This document shows positions 56,572 through 64,000 of a DNA stretch of 64,000 nt, piece after piece. The stretch comes from Azospirillum sp. TSH64. GTDB lineage: Bacteria > Pseudomonadota > Alphaproteobacteria > Azospirillales > Azospirillaceae. Both the position numbers and the translations under genes were made by a program. The notes under the pieces are model-generated. The model was not told the DNA's origin. It saw only the letters and a list, made by a program, of their open reading frames with translations, and made no database searches. The stretch's first letter is position 1, and every line of letters starts with the position of its first letter. The stretch is from contig NZ_LGQW01000015.1 in assembly GCF_003116035.1 (NCBI RefSeq), positions 4,271,431 through 4,335,430 of the forward strand, in the 5' to 3' direction.

Positions 56572-57959
56572 TCCGCAAGCCCCTCGCCCGCACGCTGCTG
56601 CTGACGCTGATGCTGGTTGCCGCCGGCTGCGGCCCCACCCCGAACCGGGATGGCGGAGTAGCAGACCGGGGCATCGGCGGCACCGGCGTTTCCGTTGCCG
56701 ACCGCGGAATTGGAGGTACCGGCATCGTCGGAACCGTCACCGCCTTCGGCAGCGTCTGGGTCAACGGCCTGCGGGTCGATCTGCCGCACACGACCCGGGT
56801 GCGGATCGAAGGCCGACCGGCCCAGCCCGGCGACGTGCGGGTCGGCCAGACGGTCGCCATGACTGCCGCCCCGGGCGGACCGACCGGCCTGACGGCACAG
56901 ACGCTGGAGGTGCGCTTCGCCGTCGCCGGTCCGGTGGAGCGGACGACGGCCGGCGGCGCCCCCGGCGCCGTGGTGTTGGGACAGCGCATCGACCTCGCCG
57001 AGGCGGAAGGCACCACGGCGCTCACCCCCGGACGCTGGGTCGCGATCTCGGGCCTGCGCCGGCCGGACGGCGTGATCGACGCCAGCCGCATCGATCCCTG
57101 GGAACCGGCGCGCGGCTGGGTCCTGCGCGGACGGCTGGAGTCCGTGACACCGAAGACGCTCACCGTCGCCGGGCTGACGCTGTCCCGCGGGCGGAGCGTG
57201 ACCGGCCCCCTTCCGGCGGTGGGCAGCATCGTGCGCGTCGCCGGCAAACCCGATCCCGCCGCGGCGCTCGCGGTGGAGGCCGATCCCTTCAATCCCTTCG
57301 GCAGCACGGTCAGCGCGCTGTCGATCGAAACCTATGTCGATGCCTCCGGGCAGACGACGAGTCCGGGCGGCCCGAGCATCGGCCGGCCCGACGGCGGGTC
57401 CGCACCCGCCCGCGTGGTGATCGACAGCGTGGTGACGTCCGGCGGCGGAATCGACCGCAGCCGGTCCTTCGGCGCCCAACGCCTGGGTGGCCGCTCGCTC
57501 GACGGCACCGATCCCGCCGCCCGCGCCGCAGGGTTGTCTCGGGCGGGCATGCGTCCCGACGGCCCGCAGGGGCAGGACGCACCGGGCATGGATGGGCCGG
57601 AAGGACCGCTCGACGGCGTGCGCGCCCATCCGGGATGGGGCGCGCCACCCGGCCCCTTTGGCGGTCCCTATGGCGGCCCGGCCGCCGGTCAGCGTCCTGC
57701 TGCCGGCCCCAGTTCCAGCCCTGACGGCAGTTCCGCCTCCGGTGCCGCCCGTGCGGCCAGCCCGCCCTCTTCCACGGGCACCTCGCCGGAATCCACCGCC
57801 GCCCCGATCGGCGGCGGGTTCGGGGGAGGATTTGGCGGTCCCGGCCGGGGACGGGGCTCCATGCCGGGGGATGGCGGTTCGCCCCACGGCAGCCCGAGAG
57901 GAGGATTTGGCGGAGGTCTCGGTGGTGGGCCGGATGGGAGCCGCGGCGGGCATTTTTGA
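56568..57959 (+). CDS. DUF5666 lipoprotein with Gly/Pro-rich tail
   Basis: A TTG start overlaps the DUF6502 stop and has GGGGGAG upstream. The 463-residue product has a lipoprotein signal, LTLMLVAAGC, with lipidated Cys21. A repeated RGIGGTG motif follows (about 33-52). Then come DUF5666-type beta domains with FGSVWVNGLRVDL and ESVTPKTLTVAGL. From about residue 330 on the sequence is rich in Gly, Pro and Ser (GGGFGGGFGGPGRGRG) and is probably disordered. It should sit on the periplasmic side of a membrane. The role is unknown; coupling with DUF6502 suggests a shared function. Confidence 0.75.
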   Translation: MIRKPLARTLLLTLMLVAAGCGPTPNRDGGVADRGIGGTGVSVADRGIGGTGIVGTVTAFGSVWVNGLRVDLPHTTRVRIEGRPAQPGDVRVGQTVAMTAAPGGPTGLTAQTLEVRFAVAGPVERTTAGGAPGAVVLGQRIDLAEAEGTTALTPGRWVAISGLRRPDGVIDASRIDPWEPARGWVLRGRLESVTPKTLTVAGLTLSRGRSVTGPLPAVGSIVRVAGKPDPAAALAVEADPFNPFGSTVSALSIETYVDASGQTTSPGGPSIGRPDGGSAPARVVIDSVVTSGGGIDRSRSFGAQRLGGRSLDGTDPAARAAGLSRAGMRPDGPQGQDAPGMDGPEGPLDGVRAHPGWGAPPGPFGGPYGGPAAGQRPAAGPSSSPDGSSASGAARAASPPSSTGTSPESTAAPIGGGFGGGFGGPGRGRGSMPGDGGSPHGSPRGGFGGGLGGGPDGSRGGHF

Positions 57960-58338
57960 TCAAGCACAGCGACCGATGCGTGCAAATAGCGTCTCGCCTA
58001 GGACTTAGGTATTTATTTTAAAAGCTGGGAAGACGTTTTTGTCCCCACCCACAAGGCGCTGCGGCATTTTGATCCACACTTGGATTTTGCCTGCATTCCC
58101 GAACTTATCCGCATTAGCATATTAATATATCAACATCGGAGGAAAGCCGTCGGGTCCGGCCGGTGCCATTGTCAATCAGGGCTGAACCGAAACCACAAAG
58201 TCGGTTTCCATTATCGTCTTCGGTTTAGGCCCTGACCGGTTTCCATGACCCGCCCGCTCAGCCGGCCCGCCCTGGCGGGTGGAGCGGTGTCGCGCCGTCC
58301 GCAACGGCTCCAACTCTTCGCACAGACAGGACCAGACC
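57960..58338. other. 379-base intergenic region before the chemoreceptor gene
   Basis: The first half (58005-58140) is unusually AT-rich for this genome and probably holds the promoter. A long imperfect inverted repeat follows: CAGGGCTGAACCGAA (58177-58191) against TTCGGTTTAGGCCCTG (58219-58234). CGGTTTCCAT also occurs twice in direct order (58202-58211 and 58237-58246). No gene is evident. The structure lies in the probable 5' untranslated region of the chemoreceptor gene. Confidence 0.5.
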
Positions 58339-60441
58339 ATGATCTCGCTCCTTTCGCGGCTGTCGATCCGCGCCACCCTTGGACTCGTCGTCGCCGCGCT
58401 GGGGCTGCTGCTGATCGCCACCAGCACCGTCACGCTGATCGACGTCGTCGACCGCACCCGCAACGCCCAGCGCGTCGCCACCCTCAGCGAGACCAGCCGC
58501 GACCTGCTGCGCACGCTGCTGGCAATCCGGCTGGAACGCGGCTTGGTCGGTCCGGTGCTGGGAGGGGAGGAACCGGCCGGCGACGCCGAACTGCGCGACA
58601 TCGCCGCCAACCGCGCGGTGGCAGAAAGCGGCTATGCCGCCATCGCCGCCAAGCTGGGCGCGCTCGACCTGCCCGGCCTGCCGGCCGCGGCCGCGACGTT
58701 GCGCACCGCACACGACACGCTGACAGCCTTGCGGCAGAGGGCGGACTCCGCGCTTCGCCAGCGGAAACCCGCCCGCGATCCGGCGGTGGCGGAGGCCTGG
58801 GCAACCGTCCCGGTCGCCTATCTCGATGCGTTGACCGCCGCGACCGACCTTCTGGACGGCTCCCTGAAACTGGCCGATCCGATGATCGACCATCTGCTCG
58901 GCATCAAGCGCGCCGCCTGGAACACCCGGCTGAATGCCGGCGGCATGGCGCTCCGCATCCAGACCGCGGTCGCCACCGGCCAGGGCTGGACTCCGGCCGA
59001 CGCGCAGGCGGTGGCAGAGGCCATCGGCCGCACCGGTCAGGCCTGGGCCCTGGTCCGGGAATCGGCCTCCCGTCCCGATACGCCCGACCAGATCCGCGAG
59101 GCGGTCGAAAAGGCCAAGGTGAATTTTGAAGGCCCGCTGGTCGAACAGCGCAAGGCGGTGCTCGCTGCCCTGGCCGAAGGCCGCAAATCTCCGGTCGAGA
59201 TCGGCACCCTGCGCCAGCAGGACACCACCAGCCAGGGTTACATCGTCGATGCCGCCATGGCGGCGGTGGACCGCATGGTCGTCCGTTCCGATGCGCAGGC
59301 CGCGCGTGCGACGCAGGATGCCGTCATCTCCGGCCTGCTGGTGGTGGCCGCCGTGCTGCTGACCGTCATCGGCATGATCGTCGCCAAGCGCCGGGTCAGC
59401 GATCCGATCCGCTCGATGACCGAGGCGATGCGGCGTCTGGCCGACCGCGACATGGCCGTGACCATCCCCGGCCTGGGCCGCGCCGACGAGATCGGCGGCA
59501 TGGCGGCGACCGTCACCGTCTTCCGCGACAGCATGTTGACCGCCGACCGTCTGGCGGCGGAGCAGGCCCGCGAACAGGCCGCCAAGGAGGCGCGGGCTGC
59601 CCGGCTGGAAGCGCTGATGCGCGATTTCGATGCCAAGGCGATGCACATCGTCGAGACGGTGGCGTCGGCCGCCACCGAGATGCAGGGCACCGCCGGAGCC
59701 ATGTCGACCACCGCCTCGCAGGCCAGCGCGCAGGCGACCGCCGTCGCCGCAGCCTCCGAACAGGCGTCGGTCAACGTCCAGACCGTGGCGTCGGCAACGG
59801 AGGAACTGTCGGCCTCCATCCTGGAGATCGGCCGGCAGGTCGCCGCCTCCACCCGCATCTCGGGCGAGGCGGTGACCCAGGCCGAACGGACCAACAGCAC
59901 CATGCGCACGCTGGTGGAGGCGGCCGACCAGATCGGCCATGTGGTGGAGATGATCAACACCATCGCCGCCCAAACCAACCTGCTGGCGCTCAACGCCACA
60001 ATCGAGGCGGCCCGCGCCGGGGAGGCCGGCAAGGGCTTCGCCGTCGTCGCCGGCGAGGTGAAGGCGCTGGCCAGCCAGACCGCACGCGCCACCGACGAGA
60101 TTCAGGCCAAGGTGAAAGAGATCCAGCAGGCCACCGGCGGCGCCCAGGACGCCATCCACGGCATCGGCCAGACCATCGGCCGCATCAGCGAGATCACCAC
60201 CACCATCGCCGCCGCCATCGAGGAGCAGGGTGCCGCCACCCGCGACATCGCCGGCAACGTGACGGAGGCCGCGCGCGGCACCACGGAGGTGTCCTCCACC
60301 ATCGTTGGCGTCAACCATGCGGTGCTGGAGACCGGCTCCGCCGCCACCGAGGTGCTGGACGCCGCCAGCAGCCTTGCCCGCGAGGCCGAAACCCTGCGCG
60401 GCGAGGTGACCTCCTTCATCACCGCCGTGCGGGCGGCGTGA
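58339..60441 (+). CDS. Methyl-accepting chemotaxis protein
   Basis: The chosen ATG has AGGA eight bases upstream and gives 700 residues. Helix 1 is LGLVVAALGLLLIATSTVTL. A large, mostly helical periplasmic sensor spans about 35-325, and helix 2 is VISGLLVVAAVLLTVIGMIVA. HAMP follows (DPIRSMTEAMRRLADRDMAV). The signalling domain has the highly conserved hairpin NLLALNATIEAARAGEAGKG. No C-terminal NWETF-like pentapeptide is present. The ligand is unknown. Its last 23 bases overlap the end of the convergent ROK gene. Confidence 0.93.
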   Translation: MISLLSRLSIRATLGLVVAALGLLLIATSTVTLIDVVDRTRNAQRVATLSETSRDLLRTLLAIRLERGLVGPVLGGEEPAGDAELRDIAANRAVAESGYAAIAAKLGALDLPGLPAAAATLRTAHDTLTALRQRADSALRQRKPARDPAVAEAWATVPVAYLDALTAATDLLDGSLKLADPMIDHLLGIKRAAWNTRLNAGGMALRIQTAVATGQGWTPADAQAVAEAIGRTGQAWALVRESASRPDTPDQIREAVEKAKVNFEGPLVEQRKAVLAALAEGRKSPVEIGTLRQQDTTSQGYIVDAAMAAVDRMVVRSDAQAARATQDAVISGLLVVAAVLLTVIGMIVAKRRVSDPIRSMTEAMRRLADRDMAVTIPGLGRADEIGGMAATVTVFRDSMLTADRLAAEQAREQAAKEARAARLEALMRDFDAKAMHIVETVASAATEMQGTAGAMSTTASQASAQATAVAAASEQASVNVQTVASATEELSASILEIGRQVAASTRISGEAVTQAERTNSTMRTLVEAADQIGHVVEMINTIAAQTNLLALNATIEAARAGEAGKGFAVVAGEVKALASQTARATDEIQAKVKEIQQATGGAQDAIHGIGQTIGRISEITTTIAAAIEEQGAATRDIAGNVTEAARGTTEVSSTIVGVNHAVLETGSAATEVLDAASSLAREAETLRGEVTSFITAVRAA

Positions 60442-61648
60442 CGCCGGTTCCCGTCGTCGGTCCGGCCAGCATGGTTTCCTGCACCGCCATCACCGCGGCG
60501 CCGATCACCCCGGCACTCTCGACCTCCGGCACATACTGGATGTCGAGATGCCGGGTGGAGAGGGCGAGTGAGCGCTGGTAGACGCTCTGCCGGATCGAGG
60601 CCAGCAGCAGCGGCCCGATCCGCGCCACGCCGCCGCCGATGAAGATGTGCGACGGATTGAAGAAGTTCACCACGGCGGCCAGCATCCGCCCGATATGGCC
60701 GCCGGCCTGCTGGACGATGGCGGTGGCCGCCGCATCCCCCGCCCGGCTGGCGTTGCCGAGATCGACCGTCGTCAGCGCGCCGTTGCGCTCCAGCAACTCC
60801 ATCAACCGCGGGCTTTCGCCGCCCCGCGCCGCTTCCTCCGCCATGCGGGCGATGGCCGGTCCGGCCGCCATCGCCTCGACGCAGCCGGCATTGCCGCAAT
60901 GGCAGACCGGCCCCTGCGGATCGACGCAGATATGGCCGACGTCGCCCGCCGACCCGTCCCGCCCGCGATAGACCAGGCCGTGGCAGATGATGCCGCAGCC
61001 GATGCCGGTGCCGACCTTGATCACCAGGAAATTCTGAAGCTGGCCGCGCAGGCGCCAGTGCGTGCCCAGCGCCAGGATGTTCACGTCGTTGTCGACGAAG
61101 ACCGGCGCGGCATACTCCTCCGCCAGGAATTCGCGGATCGAGAAGGTCTCCCACCCCGGCAGCAGCGGCGGGTTGACCAGCATGCCGCTGTCGAAGGCGA
61201 CCGGTCCCGGCACGCCGACGCCGATGCCCAGCACCCGCCCCGGCCCGATTCCCATCCGCTCGCGCGCCTCGCGCAGCAAATCCCGCACCCGCCCGAACAC
61301 CACCGCCGGCCCATCACGCACGTCCGCAGATTCCGACCGGTGGTCCAGCACAGTCATGTCGGGGGCGAGCAGCGCCACGTCGATGCTGGTGGCGCCGATG
61401 TCGATTCCCGCCAACACCCCCATCCGGTGGCTCAGCCGCAGCACCTCCGGCCGCCGCCCGCCCGAGGAGGGCTGCACCCCGCCCTCCTCGATCAGTTCGC
61501 GGCCGATCAGGCTTGAGATCGCGAGGTTGGCCTTGCTCTTGGAAAAATCGACCGACGCCGCCAGTTCGCCGCGCGACAGACCGCCCGCCCAGAACAGCCG
61601 CTCCAGCAGGGCGCGCTCGCCGTCCGACAGACGTTGCCAGTCAACCAT
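60419..61648 (-). CDS. ROK family transcriptional regulator (NagC/XylR-like)
   Basis: From the ATG starting MVDWQRLSDG the protein has 409 residues. It has an N-terminal winged helix-turn-helix (LSRGELAASVDFSKSKANLA) and a sugar-kinase-like ROK domain. LAGIDIGATSIDVAL is the ATP-like site, VGVPGPV and VDNDVNILALG are sugar-pocket segments, and CHCGNAGCVEA is the zinc motif. The full helix-turn-helix makes it a regulator rather than a glucokinase. It is divergent from a ribose-type ABC importer, which it probably represses in the absence of the sugar. Confidence 0.9.
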   Translation of the reverse strand: MVDWQRLSDGERALLERLFWAGGLSRGELAASVDFSKSKANLAISSLIGRELIEEGGVQPSSGGRRPEVLRLSHRMGVLAGIDIGATSIDVALLAPDMTVLDHRSESADVRDGPAVVFGRVRDLLREARERMGIGPGRVLGIGVGVPGPVAFDSGMLVNPPLLPGWETFSIREFLAEEYAAPVFVDNDVNILALGTHWRLRGQLQNFLVIKVGTGIGCGIICHGLVYRGRDGSAGDVGHICVDPQGPVCHCGNAGCVEAMAAGPAIARMAEEAARGGESPRLMELLERNGALTTVDLGNASRAGDAAATAIVQQAGGHIGRMLAAVVNFFNPSHIFIGGGVARIGPLLLASIRQSVYQRSLALSTRHLDIQYVPEVESAGVIGAAVMAVQETMLAGPTTGTGVTPPARR

Positions 61649-61821
61649 CGACGAGTGCCTTTCCGAACGACGCGTGTCTGCTTCCCTATCACACCTCACC
61701 CACTTTTGCCAAATTATGTTCGAAGTCGGCCATTGTCTGTCCAAAGGGGCGGGCTTACCATCAGCCCAACGAACGAAGCGGCGTCTTGCCGGACGATACG
61801 CCTCGCAGTGGGAGAAACGTC

Positions 61822-61890
61822 ATGGACGGTACCCGCCCGACCGCAGGCTTGCGGTTGGTGGAAAGGCCGTCAGGGGGTGCGGAGCCATGA
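61822..61890 (+). CDS. 22-codon leader peptide coupled to the sugar ABC ATPase gene
   Basis: A short frame, MDGTRPTAGLRLVERPSGGAEP, has an excellent GGGAG ribosome site seven bases before its ATG. It ends in a TGA that overlaps the ATG of the ABC ATPase gene (ATGA at 61887-61890), in a different frame. It could be a leader that couples translation to the ABC gene. There is no homology evidence, so it may be a chance frame. Confidence 0.5.
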   Translation: MDGTRPTAGLRLVERPSGGAEP

Positions 61891-63389
61891 GCCTGCATGT
61901 CGCCTTCGACGGCATCACCAAGGAATTCGGACCCGTGCGGGTGTTGCACGGCGTCGGCTTCGACCTGCATCCCGGCCGGGTGCATGGGCTGCTGGGCGAG
62001 AATGGCGCCGGCAAATCGACGCTGATGAAGATCCTCGCCGGTTATCACGCCCCGACCACCGGCACGCTCCGCATCGACGGCGAGGCGGTGAGGTTCCGGA
62101 ACTCCCGCGACGCCGAACAGCGCGGCATCGTGCTAATCCATCAGGAACTCAGCCTCGCCGACGACCTGACCGTCGCCCAGAACATGTTCCTCGGCCACGA
62201 GATCAAGCGCGGCTGGCTGCTCGACGACCGCGCGATGCGCGACCAAGCGGCCCAGGCCCTGCGGCAGGTCGGCTTCGACCGCGACCCCGACACCAAGGTC
62301 CGCGACCTGATCGTCGCCGAGAAGCAGCTGGTGGAAATCGCCAAGGCGCAGCTGCGCAACGCCCGCCTGCTGATCATGGACGAGCCGACGGCCAGCCTGA
62401 CGCCGTCGGAATGCGACCGGCTGTTCGGGCTGATCGACCGGCTGCGGCGGGATGGCGTCACCATCGTCTACATCTCCCACAAGCTTGACGAGGTGGAGCG
62501 CATCACCGACGAGGTGATCGTGATGCGCGACGGCCGTTTCGTCGCCCGTGCCCCCACCGCCGAGACGTCGCGCCAGCGCATGGCGACGCTGATGGTCGGG
62601 CGCGAGCTGACCGACATGTTCCCCGCCAAGCATAGTCCCGCCATCGGCAAGCCGCTGATGGCGGTGCGCGGCCTGACCGTTCCCGGCTGGGCGGAGGAGG
62701 TGAGCTTCGACCTCCATCCCGGCGAGATCCTGGGCTTCGCCGGTCTGGTCGGCGCCGGCCGCACCGAACTGTTCGAAGGCATCCTGGGCCTGCGTCCGCG
62801 CAGCGGCGGAACGGTCGAGATCGAAGGCCGTCCGGTGTCCTTGCGCAACCCCCGCGAGGCGATGCGCAACGGCCTGACCTATCTCAGCGAGGACCGCAAG
62901 GGCAAGGGCCTGCACGTCAACATGGGGCTGCGCGACAACCTGACCCTGATGACGCTGCGCCACCATGCCCAGCCGCTGCTGTCCCCGGCGTCGGAGGATC
63001 GGGCGCTGGAGCATGCCGTCACGAATTTCGGCATCCGGGGCAACCCGCAGGGCACGGCATCGTCACTGTCCGGCGGCAACCAGCAGAAGCTGGCAATCGC
63101 CAAGTTCCTGGAGCCCGACCCGCGCGTCTTCGTGCTGGACGAGCCGACCCGCGGCGTCGATGTCGGCGCCAAGCGGGACATCTATTTCCTGATCGCGCGG
63201 CTGGCCGCCGAAGGGCGCGGCGTGATCGTCATTTCATCGGAACTGATCGAACTGATCGGGCTCTGCCACCGGGTGATCGTGATGCGCGGCCGCCGGGTCG
63301 CCGCGACCGTGCCCGCCGACCGGCTCAGCGAAGAGGAGTTGATTGCCCATGCCATCGGGACCAACGTCGGCACCCACGCCGGCCACTGA
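61887..63389 (+). CDS. Sugar ABC transporter ATP-binding protein, RbsA/MglA-like
   Basis: The 500-residue protein has two ABC domains in one chain. The first has Walker A GENGAGKST and Walker B LLIMDEPTASLT. The second has the usual altered Walker A GLVGAGRTE, the signature SLSGGNQQKLAIAKFL and Walker B VFVLDEPTRGVDVG. This is the CUT2 (ribose, galactose, xylose, AI-2) importer type. It overlaps the permease gene by 41 bases and the leader frame by four. No periplasmic binding-protein gene lies upstream, so it should follow the permease outside the window. Confidence 0.92.
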   Translation: MSLHVAFDGITKEFGPVRVLHGVGFDLHPGRVHGLLGENGAGKSTLMKILAGYHAPTTGTLRIDGEAVRFRNSRDAEQRGIVLIHQELSLADDLTVAQNMFLGHEIKRGWLLDDRAMRDQAAQALRQVGFDRDPDTKVRDLIVAEKQLVEIAKAQLRNARLLIMDEPTASLTPSECDRLFGLIDRLRRDGVTIVYISHKLDEVERITDEVIVMRDGRFVARAPTAETSRQRMATLMVGRELTDMFPAKHSPAIGKPLMAVRGLTVPGWAEEVSFDLHPGEILGFAGLVGAGRTELFEGILGLRPRSGGTVEIEGRPVSLRNPREAMRNGLTYLSEDRKGKGLHVNMGLRDNLTLMTLRHHAQPLLSPASEDRALEHAVTNFGIRGNPQGTASSLSGGNQQKLAIAKFLEPDPRVFVLDEPTRGVDVGAKRDIYFLIARLAAEGRGVIVISSELIELIGLCHRVIVMRGRRVAATVPADRLSEEELIAHAIGTNVGTHAGH

Positions 63390-64000
63390 GGCCGGCGCCG
63401 TGTCCGCCCGCAAGGCGGGCCGCCGCTTCGACCCGCACCGCTTCGGTCCGGTCGTCGGGCTGGTGCTGCTGCTGATCGTCGGCACGGCGCTGAACCCGGA
63501 CTTCGCGACCTGGGACAACATGATGAACGTGCTGACCCGCACGGCCTTCATCGGCATCATTTCCATCGGCATGTGCTTCGTCATCATCTCCGGCGGCATC
63601 GACCTGTCGGTCGGGTCGATGGCGGCGCTGATCGCCGGCGGCATGATCCTGCTGATGAATGCGCTGGCCGGGTCGGTCGGCTCGCCGGTCGTCGTCGTGG
63701 CGCTCGGCATGTTGTTCGCCCTGCTGCTGGGCGGCGGTTTCGGGCTGGCGCACGGCTATCTCATCACCCGCGGACGGATCGAGCCCTTCATCGTCACGCT
63801 GGGCACGCTCGGCATCTTCCGCGCCGTGCTGACCTGGCTGGCCGACGGCGGCGCCATCACGCTGGACAACGACCTGTCGGACGCCTACGGCCCCGTCTAT
63901 TACGGCAGCCTGCTCGGCATCCCGGTGCCGGTCTGGGTCTTCCTGGCGGTGTCGGTCGCCGGGGCAGTCCTGCTGAACCGGACCGCCTTCGGCCGCTATG
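63349..64000 (+). CDS. Sugar ABC transporter permease, RbsC-like, N-terminal part
   Basis: The frame starts at ATG 63349 inside the ATPase gene, with GAGGAG about eleven bases upstream, and runs off the right edge after about 217 residues. The N-terminus is polar (SARKAGRRFDPHRFG), followed by the first helix GPVVGLVLLLIVGTALNP. The CUT2 permease hallmark FVIISGGIDLSVGSMAALIAG is present, then GRIEPFIVTLGTLGIFRAV. It forms the channel for the two-domain ATPase upstream. The C-terminal part is missing only because the window ends. Confidence 0.92.
   Translation, partial: MPSGPTSAPTPATEAGAVSARKAGRRFDPHRFGPVVGLVLLLIVGTALNPDFATWDNMMNVLTRTAFIGIISIGMCFVIISGGIDLSVGSMAALIAGGMILLMNALAGSVGSPVVVVALGMLFALLLGGGFGLAHGYLITRGRIEPFIVTLGTLGIFRAVLTWLADGGAITLDNDLSDAYGPVYYGSLLGIPVPVWVFLAVSVAGAVLLNRTAFGRY

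Overview
The window is GC-rich (roughly two thirds G+C by eye), densely coded DNA, probably a chromosome or chromid segment of a metabolically versatile alphaproteobacterium. The best guess is Azospirillum or a relative in the Rhodospirillales. The guess rests on codon use, many two-component genes, a KaiC-like ATPase paired with a histidine kinase, dct-type dicarboxylate control, and a pyrimidine-rich/purine-rich intergenic repeat. I saw no rRNA, tRNA, CRISPR array, transposase or replication origin.

Layout. 1-2.5 kb: end of a fosmidomycin-resistance-type MFS gene, then a pyridoxal reductase (pdxI/ydbC) divergent from a LysR gene. 2.5-11.3 kb: a leftward signalling block with a KaiC-like ATPase plus hybrid kinase, a large membrane hybrid kinase, a single-domain response regulator and a FixJ-type regulator with its kinase. 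11.5-21.8 kb: oxidative catabolism, with a flavin disulfide reductase, a tri-heme cytochrome c, a two-subunit molybdenum hydroxylase, a dihydroxypyridine-monooxygenase-like flavoprotein, AraC and TetR regulators, an MFS exporter and a LysR gene. 21.9-25.3 kb: quinone-oxidoreductase-like enzyme, GNAT, hydroxypyruvate isomerase and MOSC protein. 25.3-31.6 kb: aspA-dctA-dctB-dctD behind a near-consensus sigma-54 promoter with two upstream enhancer-like sites. 31.6-33.5 kb: zeta-toxin-like pair and a threonine-rich orphan protein. 33.9-43.2 kb: amidase, FAD/NAD(P) protein, and a GntR-controlled ABC importer ending in a hydantoin/allantoin-type racemase. 43.2-54.6 kb: an amino-sugar/glucose PTS island (nagE, murQ, GntR/UTRA regulator, HAD phosphatase, nagA, SIS-type glucosamine-6-phosphate deaminase, ptsG and a fused EIIA-HPr-EI). 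54.6-60.4 kb: stand-alone ABC-exporter-like membrane protein, a DUF6502/DUF5666 pair and a chemoreceptor. 60.4-64 kb: a ROK regulator divergent from a ribose-type ABC importer that runs off the window.

How it works together. The PTS island looks like a complete route for GlcNAc, MurNAc-6-phosphate and glucose: EI, HPr and EIIA come from one fused protein and serve two EIICB permeases. The aspA-dct operon would couple aspartate deamination to fumarate with C4-dicarboxylate uptake under DctBD and sigma-54. The molybdenum hydroxylase, cytochrome and flavin monooxygenase would suit N-heterocycle hydroxylation. The most unusual items are the tandem EIIB domain without its cysteine, the ABC transmembrane protein without ATPase, the zeta-like pair, the threonine-rich protein and a short leader ORF coupled to the ribose-type ABC operon.
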